A program made the translations under genes and the position numbers. From the NCBI GenBank assembly GCA_024644875.1, contig JAHEGY010000033.1:1-42379 (forward strand): a stretch of 42,379 nt of DNA, read 5' to 3'. The notes under the pieces are model-generated. The model worked only from the letters and a program-made list of their open reading frames with translations, searched no databases and had not been told where the DNA came from. Below are positions 16,793-28,105 of the stretch, one piece after another. Positions within the stretch are counted from its first letter, which is position 1. Every line of letters starts with the position of its first letter. This DNA comes from Cyclobacteriaceae bacterium (GTDB taxonomy: Bacteria > Bacteroidota > Bacteroidia > Cytophagales > Cyclobacteriaceae).

Positions 16793-18724
16793 ATGGGTAA
16801 AATAATTGGTATAGACTTAGGTACAACGAACTCTTGTGTCGCCGTTATGGAAGGAAATGAGCCGGTTGTTATTCCAAATAGTGAAGGAAGAAGAACAACA
16901 CCGTCCATTGTAGCCTTTCTTGATGATGGCAAGGGAGAAAGAAAGGTTGGTGATCCTGCAAAGCGACAGGCAATTACCAATCCTCAAAATACCATTTCTT
17001 CTGTAAAAAGGTTTATGGGGAAAAAATTCAGTGAGGTAGCAGAAGAAAGGAAAAATGTTTCTTATAACCTGGAAAAAGGAAATAATGACACTGTCAGGAT
17101 GAAGATCGGTGACAGGTTATATACACCACAGGAAATATCTGCCATGGTACTTCAGAAGATGAAAAGTACTGCAGAAGATTATCTGGGTACTTCTATTAAT
17201 GAAGCAGTAATCACCGTTCCTGCTTACTTTAACGATGCTGAAAGGCAAGCTACCAAAGAAGCCGGACAAATTGCAGGTCTTGACGTGAAAAGGATAATCA
17301 ACGAACCTACCGCAGCCTCTCTGGCCTATGGACTGGAGAAGAAAAACAAGGATATGAAAATTGCAGTTTTCGACCTTGGTGGTGGAACCTTCGATATCTC
17401 TGTTCTGGAGCTGGGAGATGGTGTTTTTGAAGTAAAATCAACCAATGGTGATGTTCACCTGGGTGGGGATGATTTTGATTCCGCATTAATTGACTGGTTG
17501 GCGGAAGAGTTCAAGAAAGATGAAAACATTGATCTGAGAAAAGATCCTATGGCATTACAGCGCCTGAAAGAAGCATCTGAAAAAGCCAAAATAGAGCTTT
17601 CAAGTTCAACAAGCACAGAAATTAACCTGCCTTATATTATGCCGGTTGATGGAATTCCAAAACACCTTGTCAGAACAATGTCAAGGTCAAAATTCGAACA
17701 ACTGACTGATCATCTTGTTCAAAGAACTGTCGGACCATGTAAGCAGGCAGTAAAGGATTCCGGATTTTCTGTAAATGAGATTGATGAGATCATTCTGGTT
17801 GGTGGATCAACAAGGATCCCGAAAATCCAGGAAACAGTTGAGTCCTTCTTTGGAAAGAAACCTTCTAAAGGGGTTAACCCGGATGAGGTGGTTGCCGTAG
17901 GTGCTGCCATTCAGGGAGGAGTTCTTACTGGTGAGGTTAAGGATGTACTACTGCTTGACGTAACGCCCCTATCACTGGGTATTGAAACGCTGGGTGGTGT
18001 TACAACCAAGCTCATTGAAGCAAATACGACTATACCGACTAAAAAATCAGAGGTATTCTCTACTGCAGCCGATAATCAGCCATCCGTTGAAATACATGTT
18101 CTGCAGGGTGAGCGATCAATGGCCAAGGACAACAGAACAATAGGAAGGTTCCATCTGGATGGGATCCCGCCTGCTCCAAGAGGTGTGCCTCAGGTTGAAG
18201 TCACTTTCGATATTGATGCAAATGGCATTCTCCACGTTTCTGCAAAGGACAAGGGAACAGGAAAAGAGCAGAAGATCAGGATTGAAGCTTCTTCAGGACT
18301 TACAGATGAGGAAATCGATAAGATGAAGAATGAAGCCAAAGCTAATGCTGAAACTGATAAAGCGGAACGCGAGAAAATTGACAAGATCAATGCTGCAGAT
18401 TCGCTGATCTTCCAGACTGAAAAACAAATGAAAGAATATGGCGATAAACTTTCTGAAGGCAATAAAACTGCGATCAATGGTGCCCTTGACAAACTAAAGG
18501 AAGCCCATAAATCACAGGACTTAGCGGCGATTGACAAAGCCATGGAAGAAATGAATACTGCATGGCAGAATGCTTCACAGGAAATGTATGCAGCTTCAGG
18601 TGCTGAAACTGCCGGACAGACCGGCGGCTCTCAGCCTGGTGCTGAAGCACCCCCTTCAGATGGTGGCGACGACAGTGGCGTATCTGATGTGGAATATGAA
18701 GAAGTAGATGACAAGAAAAAATAA
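16793..18724 (+). CDS. dnaK: Molecular chaperone DnaK (Hsp70)
   Basis: ATP-driven chaperone of the cytosol. The nucleotide-binding domain (1-385) opens with [18 protein letters not shown] and contains [16 protein letters not shown] and [13 protein letters not shown]. The substrate-binding domain follows ([17 protein letters not shown], about 390-510), then the helical lid and an acidic tail rich in Gly and Asp. At 643 residues it is standard. grpE and dnaJ are not adjacent, so it is a single-gene unit with its own promoter and a strong terminator. A 13-bp palindrome in the promoter spacer suggests repression control that I cannot name. Confidence 0.98.
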   Translation: MGKIIGIDLGTTNSCVAVMEGNEPVVIPNSEGRRTTPSIVAFLDDGKGERKVGDPAKRQAITNPQNTISSVKRFMGKKFSEVAEERKNVSYNLEKGNNDTVRMKIGDRLYTPQEISAMVLQKMKSTAEDYLGTSINEAVITVPAYFNDAERQATKEAGQIAGLDVKRIINEPTAASLAYGLEKKNKDMKIAVFDLGGGTFDISVLELGDGVFEVKSTNGDVHLGGDDFDSALIDWLAEEFKKDENIDLRKDPMALQRLKEASEKAKIELSSSTSTEINLPYIMPVDGIPKHLVRTMSRSKFEQLTDHLVQRTVGPCKQAVKDSGFSVNEIDEIILVGGSTRIPKIQETVESFFGKKPSKGVNPDEVVAVGAAIQGGVLTGEVKDVLLLDVTPLSLGIETLGGVTTKLIEANTTIPTKKSEVFSTAADNQPSVEIHVLQGERSMAKDNRTIGRFHLDGIPPAPRGVPQVEVTFDIDANGILHVSAKDKGTGKEQKIRIEASSGLTDEEIDKMKNEAKANAETDKAEREKIDKINAADSLIFQTEKQMKEYGDKLSEGNKTAINGALDKLKEAHKSQDLAAIDKAMEEMNTAWQNASQEMYAASGAETAGQTGGSQPGAEAPPSDGGDDSGVSDVEYEEVDDKKK

Positions 18725-18742
18725 TCTATAGTCCATTCACTG

Positions 18743-18779
18743 ATAAATCCCACTTGGTCTCAAGTGGGATTTATTTTTT
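18743..18779 (+). terminator. Intrinsic terminator of dnaK
   Basis: ATAAATCCCACTTG (18743-18756) and CAAGTGGGATTTAT (18761-18774) form a perfect 14-bp stem around the loop GTCT, followed by a T-run to 18779. The right arm contains the stop codon of the convergent methyltransferase gene (18771-18773), so the structure overlaps coding sequence. On the opposite strand no T-run follows, so strong termination is expected only for dnaK. Confidence 0.88.
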
Positions 18780-19547
18780 ATATAAATAATAAAACAGGTC
18801 CAGGGATTCTTCAGGATTATCAGTTACTACATAATCTTTAAAGGTAATAGAATCAACCAGTTCATTGTCGCCCTTCTTAAGCGTATTTCTGTTCATCCGA
18901 TTCAATATTTCGTAGGGTAATTTTAGAAGGAATCCAGGTAATCTATGCTGAAGTTTTAAAACATCAAATCTCATGATCTTCTCGACTGATCTCCGGTTGT
19001 CTTCGTGATACCGCATCACTTTTTGATTTCCTGATATGCCTTTTGAAATAACCTTATCAAAAATACTGTTCGAAAGCTCAGTTAATTCCTTTGCAGTATA
19101 TTCCCGGACATGCCAGGGATTTCTGGAGAGTGACATTTTAATATTTGGAGTGGTTATTATAGCCAGGCCACCGGGTCTTAATAAACGGTAAATCTCTTCG
19201 AGAAAGAAGCGATCTTCCCTGATATGTTCAATCACCTGGAAGGAAATAATAAAATCAAATACCCCTGTTTCCAAAATACCAACCGGAGGGAAAACGGATT
19301 GCATAAACTGTCCCTCGGGGAATCTTTCTGTCAGGTTCTGGATCACTTCATCAATTTTATCCAGTCCAAGAAAAGAATCCACCCTTGGCAGGACCATTTC
19401 AATGCCTCTTCCCTCACCACAGCCTAGTTCAAGAACATTTCCGCTAATTTCCTCTTTTACTATTGTATAGGGTTTCAGCAGTCTCTGGTGTATGGGATTG
19501 TCAGAAGGTATACTGTCTGATGTTATTTCAGTTTTAAATATGGACAT
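18771..19547 (-). CDS. Class I SAM-dependent methyltransferase, substrate unknown
   Basis: A 258-residue Rossmann-fold methyltransferase. Motif I is VLELGCGEGRG (38-48), the acidic residue of motif II is in FLGLDKIDE, and motif IV-V is DFIISFQVIEHI followed by LLRPGGLAIITTPN. This is the Methyltransf_11/25 type pattern seen in many small-molecule, quinone and sugar methylases. The sequence alone does not tell the substrate. The C-terminal 90 residues are basic and not part of the core fold. It converges on dnaK, and its stop codon lies in the dnaK terminator stem. Its start is 64 bases from the divergent GWxTD gene. Confidence 0.85.
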   Translation of the reverse strand: MSIFKTEITSDSIPSDNPIHQRLLKPYTIVKEEISGNVLELGCGEGRGIEMVLPRVDSFLGLDKIDEVIQNLTERFPEGQFMQSVFPPVGILETGVFDFIISFQVIEHIREDRFFLEEIYRLLRPGGLAIITTPNIKMSLSRNPWHVREYTAKELTELSNSIFDKVISKGISGNQKVMRYHEDNRRSVEKIMRFDVLKLQHRLPGFLLKLPYEILNRMNRNTLKKGDNELVDSITFKDYVVTDNPEESLDLFYYLYKK

Positions 19548-19552
19548 GGCAA

Positions 19553-19560
19553 TATTTTTG
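19553..19560 (+). promoter_or_regulatory. Bacteroidota -7 element upstream of the GWxTD gene
   Basis: TATTTTTG matches TAnnTTTG; transcription would start near 19567, ahead of both candidate starts (19612 and 19642). No -33 TTTG is visible. It lies only six bases from the divergent methyltransferase start codon. Confidence 0.35.
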
Positions 19561-19641
19561 TAAAAAAAAGGATAGAAAGAGTAAATTGAAAATTAAACTT
19601 GAGATATTTACATGGAATATGTGGTGAAAAGCAATAGAATA

Positions 19642-20874
19642 ATGAAAATAAATGATCTTCGGTTCATTTTAATGAGCATTATCATATTTACCCTGCCCAG
19701 TCTCCAGGCATTTTCACAATCCAATTATACGAAAAGATCACTTGACTGGAAATACGATTTAAATATTGAATATGCTGTCGATTACAGGATTGCTAAAGAT
19801 GATTCTGTCAATCATATTTACTTTTCTATTAACATCCCGGACGGTATTGATTTTGAAGAAAATGTAGGTCTTAATTATGAGATCAAGGCTTCATTGGATT
19901 CTGAAGAGATCCTGTTCACGCGTACTGTAAATTATCCTGTCCATGGAATTGGTAGAGATTCTGAGTCAACATATTTTCATATCCGTATCCCGGATGCAAA
20001 TAACTATAATGTACTTTTTCTGAACGTCATCAATAAAATCTCCGGGAGAGAATATACCTATGATATTCAGCTGATATCAAAAACGACATTTCCTCCCCCG
20101 AACTTTATGATTTTCAAAAATTCCAGTTTACTTCCTGTATGCAATGATTATGTATCCGTTCCTGAGACTTTGTCTGTACAAAGCTTTAATGATGAAGATA
20201 AAGAGTTCTTCATTTATTACTATAAGACTGACTTTGAAGTAGCAGATCCTCCAATGTACAGGATTAAGAAAACCGTCAGCAAGTCAATGGATATTTCATC
20301 TTTAACAGTTGTAGAGAGAAATGAAACTTTTACGTTAGAGGATGAGGGTTTATACTTCATTCAATCAGACACCACGTCCCTGTCGGGCATTGGTATCCGG
20401 GTGGTGAGTGAGTTTTATCCGAAAATGACCTCCATCAAAGAGCTCAGTGAACCGTTGATTTATCTGAGCACGAAAGATGAGATTGAGGAGTTGATGAATG
20501 AAGAAGATCTCAGGTCTGCTTTTGAGGGTTTCTGGCTGGATCTTGTCAAATCCGAATCGGTTGCCAGGATGATCATCAAAAGGTATTATGACCGGATTGA
20601 GGAGGCGAATTTACGTTTCACCAATTATAAGGAAGGGTGGAAAACTGATATGGGTATGATCTTTATCATTGTAGGCCCACCCGATGAAGTGTATCTGACA
20701 GATGAAAAGGAATCATGGTATTATAAGAATCCGGGAAAGAATCAAATCGTTGTTTTTAATTTCCTGAAAATCAGGAATATTTTCTCTGATCAGCATTATA
20801 CCCTGATCCGGGATAACCAGTATAAGTCATTCTGGTTCAAGAGCATTGACAAGTGGAGAAAAGGCGTTAACTAG
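19642..20874 (+). CDS. GWxTD-domain secreted protein
   Basis: A 410-residue exported protein ending in a GWxTD domain, a family of unknown function that is widespread in Bacteroidota and related phyla. I chose the ATG at 19642 because MKINDLRFILMSIIIFTLPSLQAFSQ-type residues give a clean signal peptide cut after AFS; the frame stays open to an ATG at 19612. The body is beta-rich (probable Ig-like domains). The defining GWKTDMGMIFIIVGPPDEV begins at residue 332, followed by WYYKNP and the closing LIRDNQYKSFW. rlmB follows after 10 bases, so the two are probably co-transcribed, though no functional link is known to me. Confidence 0.85.
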   Translation: MKINDLRFILMSIIIFTLPSLQAFSQSNYTKRSLDWKYDLNIEYAVDYRIAKDDSVNHIYFSINIPDGIDFEENVGLNYEIKASLDSEEILFTRTVNYPVHGIGRDSESTYFHIRIPDANNYNVLFLNVINKISGREYTYDIQLISKTTFPPPNFMIFKNSSLLPVCNDYVSVPETLSVQSFNDEDKEFFIYYYKTDFEVADPPMYRIKKTVSKSMDISSLTVVERNETFTLEDEGLYFIQSDTTSLSGIGIRVVSEFYPKMTSIKELSEPLIYLSTKDEIEELMNEEDLRSAFEGFWLDLVKSESVARMIIKRYYDRIEEANLRFTNYKEGWKTDMGMIFIIVGPPDEVYLTDEKESWYYKNPGKNQIVVFNFLKIRNIFSDQHYTLIRDNQYKSFWFKSIDKWRKGVN

Positions 20875-20884
20875 TTTTTCATTG

Positions 20885-21625
20885 ATGAAAACTGATCGTG
20901 AATTTGTATTTGGCATTCATCCTGTTCATGAAGCCGTTGAATCCGGCTCGGAAATAGACAGGATACTGGTAAGGAAAGATTATTCAAATACCCAGATCAA
21001 AGCCATCCTGAACCATGGTTACAGGTTGAACATTCCCATTCAGAAAGTCCCCAAGGAAAAACTTAATGCTGTAACAGGGAAAAACCATCAGGGTATCATT
21101 GCCTTTCTATCAGCAATAAATTATGCATCACTCGATCATGTTATTACAGATGCATATAGCCAGGGAACGGATCCTCTTCTGTTGATCCTTGATCATATAA
21201 CAGATGTTCATAACCTTGGCGCAATTGCCAGAACCGCCGAGGGACTGGGATTTAATGGGATCATATTGCCCTCCAAGGGAAGTGCCAGGTTGAATAGCGA
21301 AGCGGTAAAAATTTCAGCAGGTGCCTTAATTCATCTGCCAGTATGCAGAGTCAAGAGTTTGTTAAGTACGATAGACTACCTGAAAAACAATGGTATTCGT
21401 ATTATAGCCTGTACTGAAAAAGCAGATGGTTCAATTTATTCAAGTGATATGAATGGACCCGCCTGCCTGGTGCTCGGATCAGAATTTGACGGGATCAGCC
21501 GGGAGATCCTGAATAAATCAGACATTAAGGTACATATTCCAATGCATGGCAGGGTATCCTCATTTAATGTCTCGGTTAGTATGGCAATTGTGGGATCAGA
21601 ATTGATCAGGCAAAGGCTAAGCTAG
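20885..21625 (+). CDS. rlmB: 23S rRNA (guanosine-2'-O-)-methyltransferase, RlmB/TrmH (SpoU) family
   Basis: SpoU-type methylase expected to 2'-O-methylate G2251 in the 23S rRNA P-loop using SAM. The N-terminal substrate-binding domain (FVFGIHPVHEAVESG, GKNHQGIIAF) precedes the trefoil-knot domain with its three motifs: DVHNLGAIARTAE, VLGSEFDGISREI and RVSSFNVSVSMAIVGSELIRQ. I place the start at the ATG at 20885 (MKTDREF, 246 residues), ten bases after the upstream gene; the longer frame from 20846 overlaps that gene. Its TAG stop shares the palindrome CTAG with the stop of the convergent manC-type gene. Confidence 0.93.
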   Translation: MKTDREFVFGIHPVHEAVESGSEIDRILVRKDYSNTQIKAILNHGYRLNIPIQKVPKEKLNAVTGKNHQGIIAFLSAINYASLDHVITDAYSQGTDPLLLILDHITDVHNLGAIARTAEGLGFNGIILPSKGSARLNSEAVKISAGALIHLPVCRVKSLLSTIDYLKNNGIRIIACTEKADGSIYSSDMNGPACLVLGSEFDGISREILNKSDIKVHIPMHGRVSSFNVSVSMAIVGSELIRQRLS

Positions 21626-22698
21626 ATATATTTATCTCCTTTTTTCTTTTTTACATCCTTTAAGATCTTTCTCATTTCGCTTTCGATATCCTTCTTGCAA
21701 ATCAGAAGAACATCCCCGGTGTCTGCCACGAGATAATCCTCAAGACCCTGGATGACCATCAATTTTTTTTCATCACCTAAGAAAAGGCTGTCTCTTGTAT
21801 CATACATCATCACATTTGCCTCGACGACATTATTGTCCCCGTCTTTTTTCTTGATATCATGCAATGAACCCCACGAACCAAGATCAGACCACCCGAAATC
21901 GCCCAGTATTACATAAACGTTATCCGCTTTCTCCATTACACCGTAATCTATCGATATGATCTTAAAATGCGAATATGCTTTTTCAATTGCTTTCTTTTCC
22001 TTGGGAGTATAATAGGATTCAGAAATTGATTCGAAGGATTCAGATATATCAGGGAGATATTCATGGAAGGCTTTGTTAATGGTAGATACATTCCAGATGA
22101 ATATTCCGGCATTCCAGACAAACTCACCGCTTTCAAGAAATTTCTGGGCCAGGTCTAACTGAGGTTTTTCCGTAAAGGTTTTGACTTTTTTGAAAGCACT
22201 TCCATTGTCGATATGATACTGAATATATCCATATCCGGTTTCCGGCCGGTTTGGATGGATCCCGAGTGTAATCAGTATATCATTTTCAAATGCGTATTTC
22301 AGACTCTTATTTATGGCTTTTATAAAGATCTTTTCCTTCATTATTGCATGATCAGAAGGAGTAACTACCATCGTTGCCTTTGGATCCTTTTTTGCAATCT
22401 TATAGCTGGCATAAGCAATGCAAGGGGCTGTGTTCTTCCTCGCCGGCTCAAGCAGGATCTGATCATCGGTCATGTCAGGTAATTGGGCTTTTACCAAGTC
22501 ATAATAATCCTGACTTGTAACCACATATATGTTCTTAGCCGGGCATACGTGAAGAAAACGCTGGTAAGTAAGCTGAAGAAGTGATGATCCGGTTCCCAAA
22601 ACATCAATAAACTGCTTTGGATGGTCATTGCGGCTATATGGCCAGAACCTGGAACCGACACCCCCGGCCATGATTACCACATAATAATGTTTGTTCAT
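21622..22698 (-). CDS. Mannose-1-phosphate guanylyltransferase
   Basis: Nucleotidyltransferase making GDP-mannose from mannose 1-phosphate and GTP, for glycan and capsule synthesis. The nucleotide-binding signature is MAGGVGSRFWPYSRNDHPKQF at residues 10-30 (shortened motif GGVGSRFWP), followed by EPARKNTAPC, VTPSDH and FTEKP. The second active-site region GYGYIQ and the WNAGIF motif are present, and DFGWSDLGSW is near residue 270. At 358 residues it is the single-domain ManC/GMP form and lacks the isomerase domain of the bifunctional enzymes. A TAnnTTTG motif lies about 58 bases upstream. Confidence 0.93.
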   Translation of the reverse strand: MNKHYYVVIMAGGVGSRFWPYSRNDHPKQFIDVLGTGSSLLQLTYQRFLHVCPAKNIYVVTSQDYYDLVKAQLPDMTDDQILLEPARKNTAPCIAYASYKIAKKDPKATMVVTPSDHAIMKEKIFIKAINKSLKYAFENDILITLGIHPNRPETGYGYIQYHIDNGSAFKKVKTFTEKPQLDLAQKFLESGEFVWNAGIFIWNVSTINKAFHEYLPDISESFESISESYYTPKEKKAIEKAYSHFKIISIDYGVMEKADNVYVILGDFGWSDLGSWGSLHDIKKKDGDNNVVEANVMMYDTRDSLFLGDEKKLMVIQGLEDYLVADTGDVLLICKKDIESEMRKILKDVKKKKGDKYI

Positions 22699-22701
22699 TT
22701 A

Positions 22702-22786
22702 ATATTATTTACGGAATGGAGTTCCTGATTGATATTATTTCTTATTCCAATATAACAAAGATATTATTTATGACCTAATATTATTA
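22702..22786. repeat. Phased ATATTATTT repeats in the manC/recQ spacer
   Basis: ATATTATTT occurs at 22702-22710, 22732-22740 and 22761-22769, spaced by 30 and 29 bp (close to three helical turns); a variant ATATTATTA is at 22778-22786. The copies surround both predicted -7 boxes. In AT-rich DNA this could be chance. Confidence 0.35.
22756..22763 (-). promoter_or_regulatory. Bacteroidota -7 element upstream of the manC-type gene
   Basis: The minus strand reads TATCTTTG, matching TAnnTTTG, about 58 bases before the ATG at 22698. No -33 TTTG is seen. Confidence 0.4.
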
Positions 22787-22792
22787 TTTTTG
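22785..22792 (+). promoter_or_regulatory. Bacteroidota -7 element upstream of recQ
   Basis: TATTTTTG matches TAnnTTTG and would give a leader of about 130 bases before the recQ TTG. It lies back-to-back with the manC -7 motif, 21 bases away. No -33 box is evident. Confidence 0.35.
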
Positions 22793-22930
22793 TATGAGAT
22801 TCTGCCAGTCCGTAATCAATTTCCATAACTTCTTACTATTAATTTAATTCTAACATGATTAAATTTATAAGAGGTATATTAACACTTTATTATTTTAACG
22901 GTCTGATCAAATAGAAAATTACCAGGCAAA

Positions 22931-25114
<2,184 letters not shown>

Positions 25115-25138
25115 GTTTTTTAAACCTTATTATTATTT

Positions 25139-26428
25139 ATGAATATAGCAGTTATTGGTTCCGGGGGGAGAGAACATACCCTTGCATGGAAAATAAGCCA
25201 GAGTCCACTTTGTGATCAATTGTATGTGTTACCAGGGAATGCGGGAACAGCCAGTTTTGCCCAGAACGTAACCATATCCACCTCAGACTTTGATGAGGTG
25301 GGACAATTTATGCTGGATAAAACTATCGATCTGGTTATAATAGGGCCCGAAGCTCCACTGGTGGAAGGGATCCGGGATCATTTCCGAACGAATCCTGAAC
25401 TCAACCGAATACAATTTGTTGGACCTGACATGCAGGGTGCAACATTGGAAGGGAGTAAGGATTTTGCAAAAAAGTTCATGCAAAAATTCAATATACCCAC
25501 AGCCGGATTTAAAACCTTTACTATTGATAATCTTTCTGAGGCCATTGAATACATTCAATCGAAGGAACCACCAATCGTATTAAAAGCTGATGGATTGGCT
25601 GCGGGCAAGGGTGTCCTGATCTGTAAATCCATAGAAGAGGCTATTTCTTCAATTGAAAGCATGCTTGTGAATAATATGTTCGGGAAAGCAAGTGAAAAGG
25701 TAGTCATTGAGGACTTCCTGGAAGGCATAGAAGTATCTGTGTTCATATTAACTGACGGAAATGATTACGTTCTTTTTCCGGAGGCTAAAGACTACAAACG
25801 AATTGGAGATAACGACGAGGGGCCCAATACAGGAGGAATGGGCTCAGTATCACCGGTTAATTTTGCGGACAAAATTTTCATGGACAAAGTAGAAGAAAGA
25901 ATTATTAAACCTACAGTAAAAGGATTAAAGGAAGAGGGTATTGATTATAAAGGATTTATATTCCTTGGTTTGATTAATATTAAGGGAGATCCATTTGTCA
26001 TTGAGTACAATGTCAGAATGGGTGACCCGGAATCGCAGGTAGTAATTCCAAGGATAGAAAATGATTTTGTCAGTTTATTATCTGCTACTGCCCGGGGTAC
26101 CCTGGGAAAGGAGAAAATTGCATTCAGCCAGGATACTGCTGTAACTGTTGTAATGGCCTCCGCCGGGTATCCGGGAAGCTACAAAAAGGGCAAGCTGATG
26201 ACCGGATTTGAAAAAGTAAATAATGCACTGGTTTTTCACGCCGGCACTAAACTTAATGATGAGGGAGGTATCGTCACGAACGGAGGACGGGTTCTTGCTG
26301 TAACCGGAAAAGGGTCGAATCTCAGGGAAGCCATCAAAACTGCTTATGAGAATGTAAATAAGATCACATGGGAGGGCGTTCAGTTCAGAAATGATATTGG
26401 TCAGGACCTGCTGAAACTGGAAAAGTGA
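25139..26428 (+). CDS. purD: Phosphoribosylamine-glycine ligase
   Basis: ATP-grasp enzyme for the second step of de novo purine synthesis (PRA + glycine + ATP to GAR). The N-terminal domain starts VIGSGGREHTLAWKI. The ATP-grasp core shows GSKDFAKKFM, LKADGLAAGKGV, EDFLEGIEVSV and DNDEGPNTGGMG. The metal-binding end of the fold is EYNVRMGDPESQVV. At 429 residues it is full length. The ATG lies 24 bases after recQ, so it is probably in the same transcript, but no other purine genes are in the window. Confidence 0.97.
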   Translation: MNIAVIGSGGREHTLAWKISQSPLCDQLYVLPGNAGTASFAQNVTISTSDFDEVGQFMLDKTIDLVIIGPEAPLVEGIRDHFRTNPELNRIQFVGPDMQGATLEGSKDFAKKFMQKFNIPTAGFKTFTIDNLSEAIEYIQSKEPPIVLKADGLAAGKGVLICKSIEEAISSIESMLVNNMFGKASEKVVIEDFLEGIEVSVFILTDGNDYVLFPEAKDYKRIGDNDEGPNTGGMGSVSPVNFADKIFMDKVEERIIKPTVKGLKEEGIDYKGFIFLGLINIKGDPFVIEYNVRMGDPESQVVIPRIENDFVSLLSATARGTLGKEKIAFSQDTAVTVVMASAGYPGSYKKGKLMTGFEKVNNALVFHAGTKLNDEGGIVTNGGRVLAVTGKGSNLREAIKTAYENVNKITWEGVQFRNDIGQDLLKLEK

Positions 26429-26486
26429 TTTTTTTTAAGTAAATTTCACCAGCTGAATGTTTTTTAAGAAATTAAACTAGATTGGA

Positions 26487-27635
26487 ATGTCGGGATGTAC
26501 AACATGCATAGTGCCTTCAGAGAATAATAAGATACCCGGATGCAGGAATAACGGAGGGTGCCTGACAGATGGTTGTGATAAACTCAGTGTAACCGATTGG
26601 CTTTCCGATATGGAGTTGCCAACAGGTGAAACTTTTAATATAATCGAGGTTAGATTTAAATCAGGACGCAAAGAGTTTTTTAAGAATAATGAACTTTCTC
26701 TAGTAACAGGCGACCCTGTTGTTGTTGATGTGCCCAACGGACATCACATTGGATATGTTTCCATGATGGGTGAACTGGTTAAATTCCAGATGAAGAAAAA
26801 GAATATTGAGGATGATGAGAATATCAGGAAAATATACCGGAAGGCAACGCCTCGGGATATGGAAAAATTTGAAGAGGTTCGCGGTCGTGAAAAGAAAACC
26901 CTTCAACGAACGAGGGAGATCATAGAAGAGAAAGGCCTTGAAATGAAATTGACCGACGTAGAATTTCAGGCTGATAATACAAAAGCAACATTTTACTATT
27001 CCGCAGATGAACGGGTTGATTTTCGTGAATTGATCAAAATGCTGGCGTCTGAATTTAAGATCAGAATAGAAATGAGACAGATCAGCCTGCGGCAAGAGGC
27101 TGGCCGTTTGGGGGGTATTGGTTCCTGTGGAAGAGAATTATGTTGTTCCACCTGGCTGACCGATTTTAAAAGTGTATCTACTACTTCTGCAAGATATCAG
27201 AACCTCTCGCTCAATCCAAGTAAGTTATCAGGTCAATGTGGAAGGCTGAAATGCTGCCTGAATTATGAGCTCGATACCTATATGGAGGCTCTTGTCGATA
27301 TCCCCGAAATAGAAGCTCCGTTAGTCACTGAAAAAGGCGAGGCATTCCTGCAAAAAACGGATATCTTCAAAAAGATCATGTGGTTTGGTTATAAAAATGA
27401 AAATACCTGGATAGCAGTTGATGCTTCCCGTGTTACAGAGGTGATGGAACTCAACAAAAAAGGCAAAAAACCAGCTACACTCCTTGAAAACGAAGAAGCG
27501 GATATTGAAGATACCACCATGGCATTGAACTCAGATCTTGAGGAACTTGATAGAAAATTCAAGAAAAAAACAAAACGTAAAAAACATAAAAAGAAAAGAT
27601 TTAAGCCAAGAAGAAAAAATCCAGGCAATGAATAG
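26487..27635 (+). CDS. ricT: PSP1-domain protein, RicT-like
   Basis: A 382-residue protein with a PSP1 C-terminal domain, the family of Bacillus RicT (YaaT), which acts with RicA and RicF as an Fe-S complex promoting mRNA maturation. Three cysteine groups are visible: Cys4, 7, 19, 25 and 30 at the N-terminus; SCGRELCC (Cys214, 219, 220); and QCGRLKCC (Cys251, 256, 257). The last 40 residues are a strongly basic Lys/Arg tail, suggesting RNA binding. RicA and RicF homologues are not in the window. The stop codon overlaps the gldH ATG (ATGAATAG), a pairing with gldH that I recall as frequent in Bacteroidota. Gene symbol is by family only. Confidence 0.85.
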   Translation: MSGCTTCIVPSENNKIPGCRNNGGCLTDGCDKLSVTDWLSDMELPTGETFNIIEVRFKSGRKEFFKNNELSLVTGDPVVVDVPNGHHIGYVSMMGELVKFQMKKKNIEDDENIRKIYRKATPRDMEKFEEVRGREKKTLQRTREIIEEKGLEMKLTDVEFQADNTKATFYYSADERVDFRELIKMLASEFKIRIEMRQISLRQEAGRLGGIGSCGRELCCSTWLTDFKSVSTTSARYQNLSLNPSKLSGQCGRLKCCLNYELDTYMEALVDIPEIEAPLVTEKGEAFLQKTDIFKKIMWFGYKNENTWIAVDASRVTEVMELNKKGKKPATLLENEEADIEDTTMALNSDLEELDRKFKKKTKRKKHKKKRFKPRRKNPGNE

Positions 27636-28104
27636 GATAATTGTCTTTCTAACAATTCTGATTTTTATAGCATTCGGCTGTAACAGTGGCAGGATCTTTG
27701 AAAAAAATGTGAAATTCTCTGATAGGATATGGAATAAGGATTCAGCAGCAGTTTTTGATTTTGAAATCACAGATATTAACTCTGATTATAAATTCTATTT
27801 TAATCTGAGAAACACGATACTGTATCCTTATCAGAACATATATTTGTCTTATTCTCTTGAAGATACGCTGGGCAATGTTTATGATTCAGATTTGACCAAC
27901 ATAAACCTGTTTGACAGTAAAACCGGCAAACCCTTTGGCAATGGGATGGGTGATATATTCGATCATCAATACCTAGTTATCGACGATTACCAATTCAATA
28001 ATCCGGGATTGTATCAATTCAGGATCAGACAGTACATGAGAATGGATTCCCTACCTGAAATCATGTCGGTTGGATTACGCGTTGAGAGGTCTTTGAGTCA
28101 ATGA
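27628..28104 (+). CDS. gldH: GldH-family gliding motility lipoprotein
   Basis: A 158-residue lipoprotein: signal peptide MNRIIVFLTILIFIAFGC with Cys18 as the lipidated residue, then a beta-rich domain of the GldH type (NLRNTILYPYQNIYLSYSL and a late FRIRQYMR strand). GldH was found in Flavobacterium as needed for gliding, but it is common in non-gliding Bacteroidota too, so its presence does not prove motility. I take the ATG at 27628, which overlaps the ricT stop by eight bases; the frame is open further upstream (27538) but that part would lie inside ricT and spoil the signal peptide. The convergent helicase gene ends one base after its stop, leaving no room for a terminator. Confidence 0.85.
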   Translation: MNRIIVFLTILIFIAFGCNSGRIFEKNVKFSDRIWNKDSAAVFDFEITDINSDYKFYFNLRNTILYPYQNIYLSYSLEDTLGNVYDSDLTNINLFDSKTGKPFGNGMGDIFDHQYLVIDDYQFNNPGLYQFRIRQYMRMDSLPEIMSVGLRVERSLSQ

Positions 28105-28105
28105 G

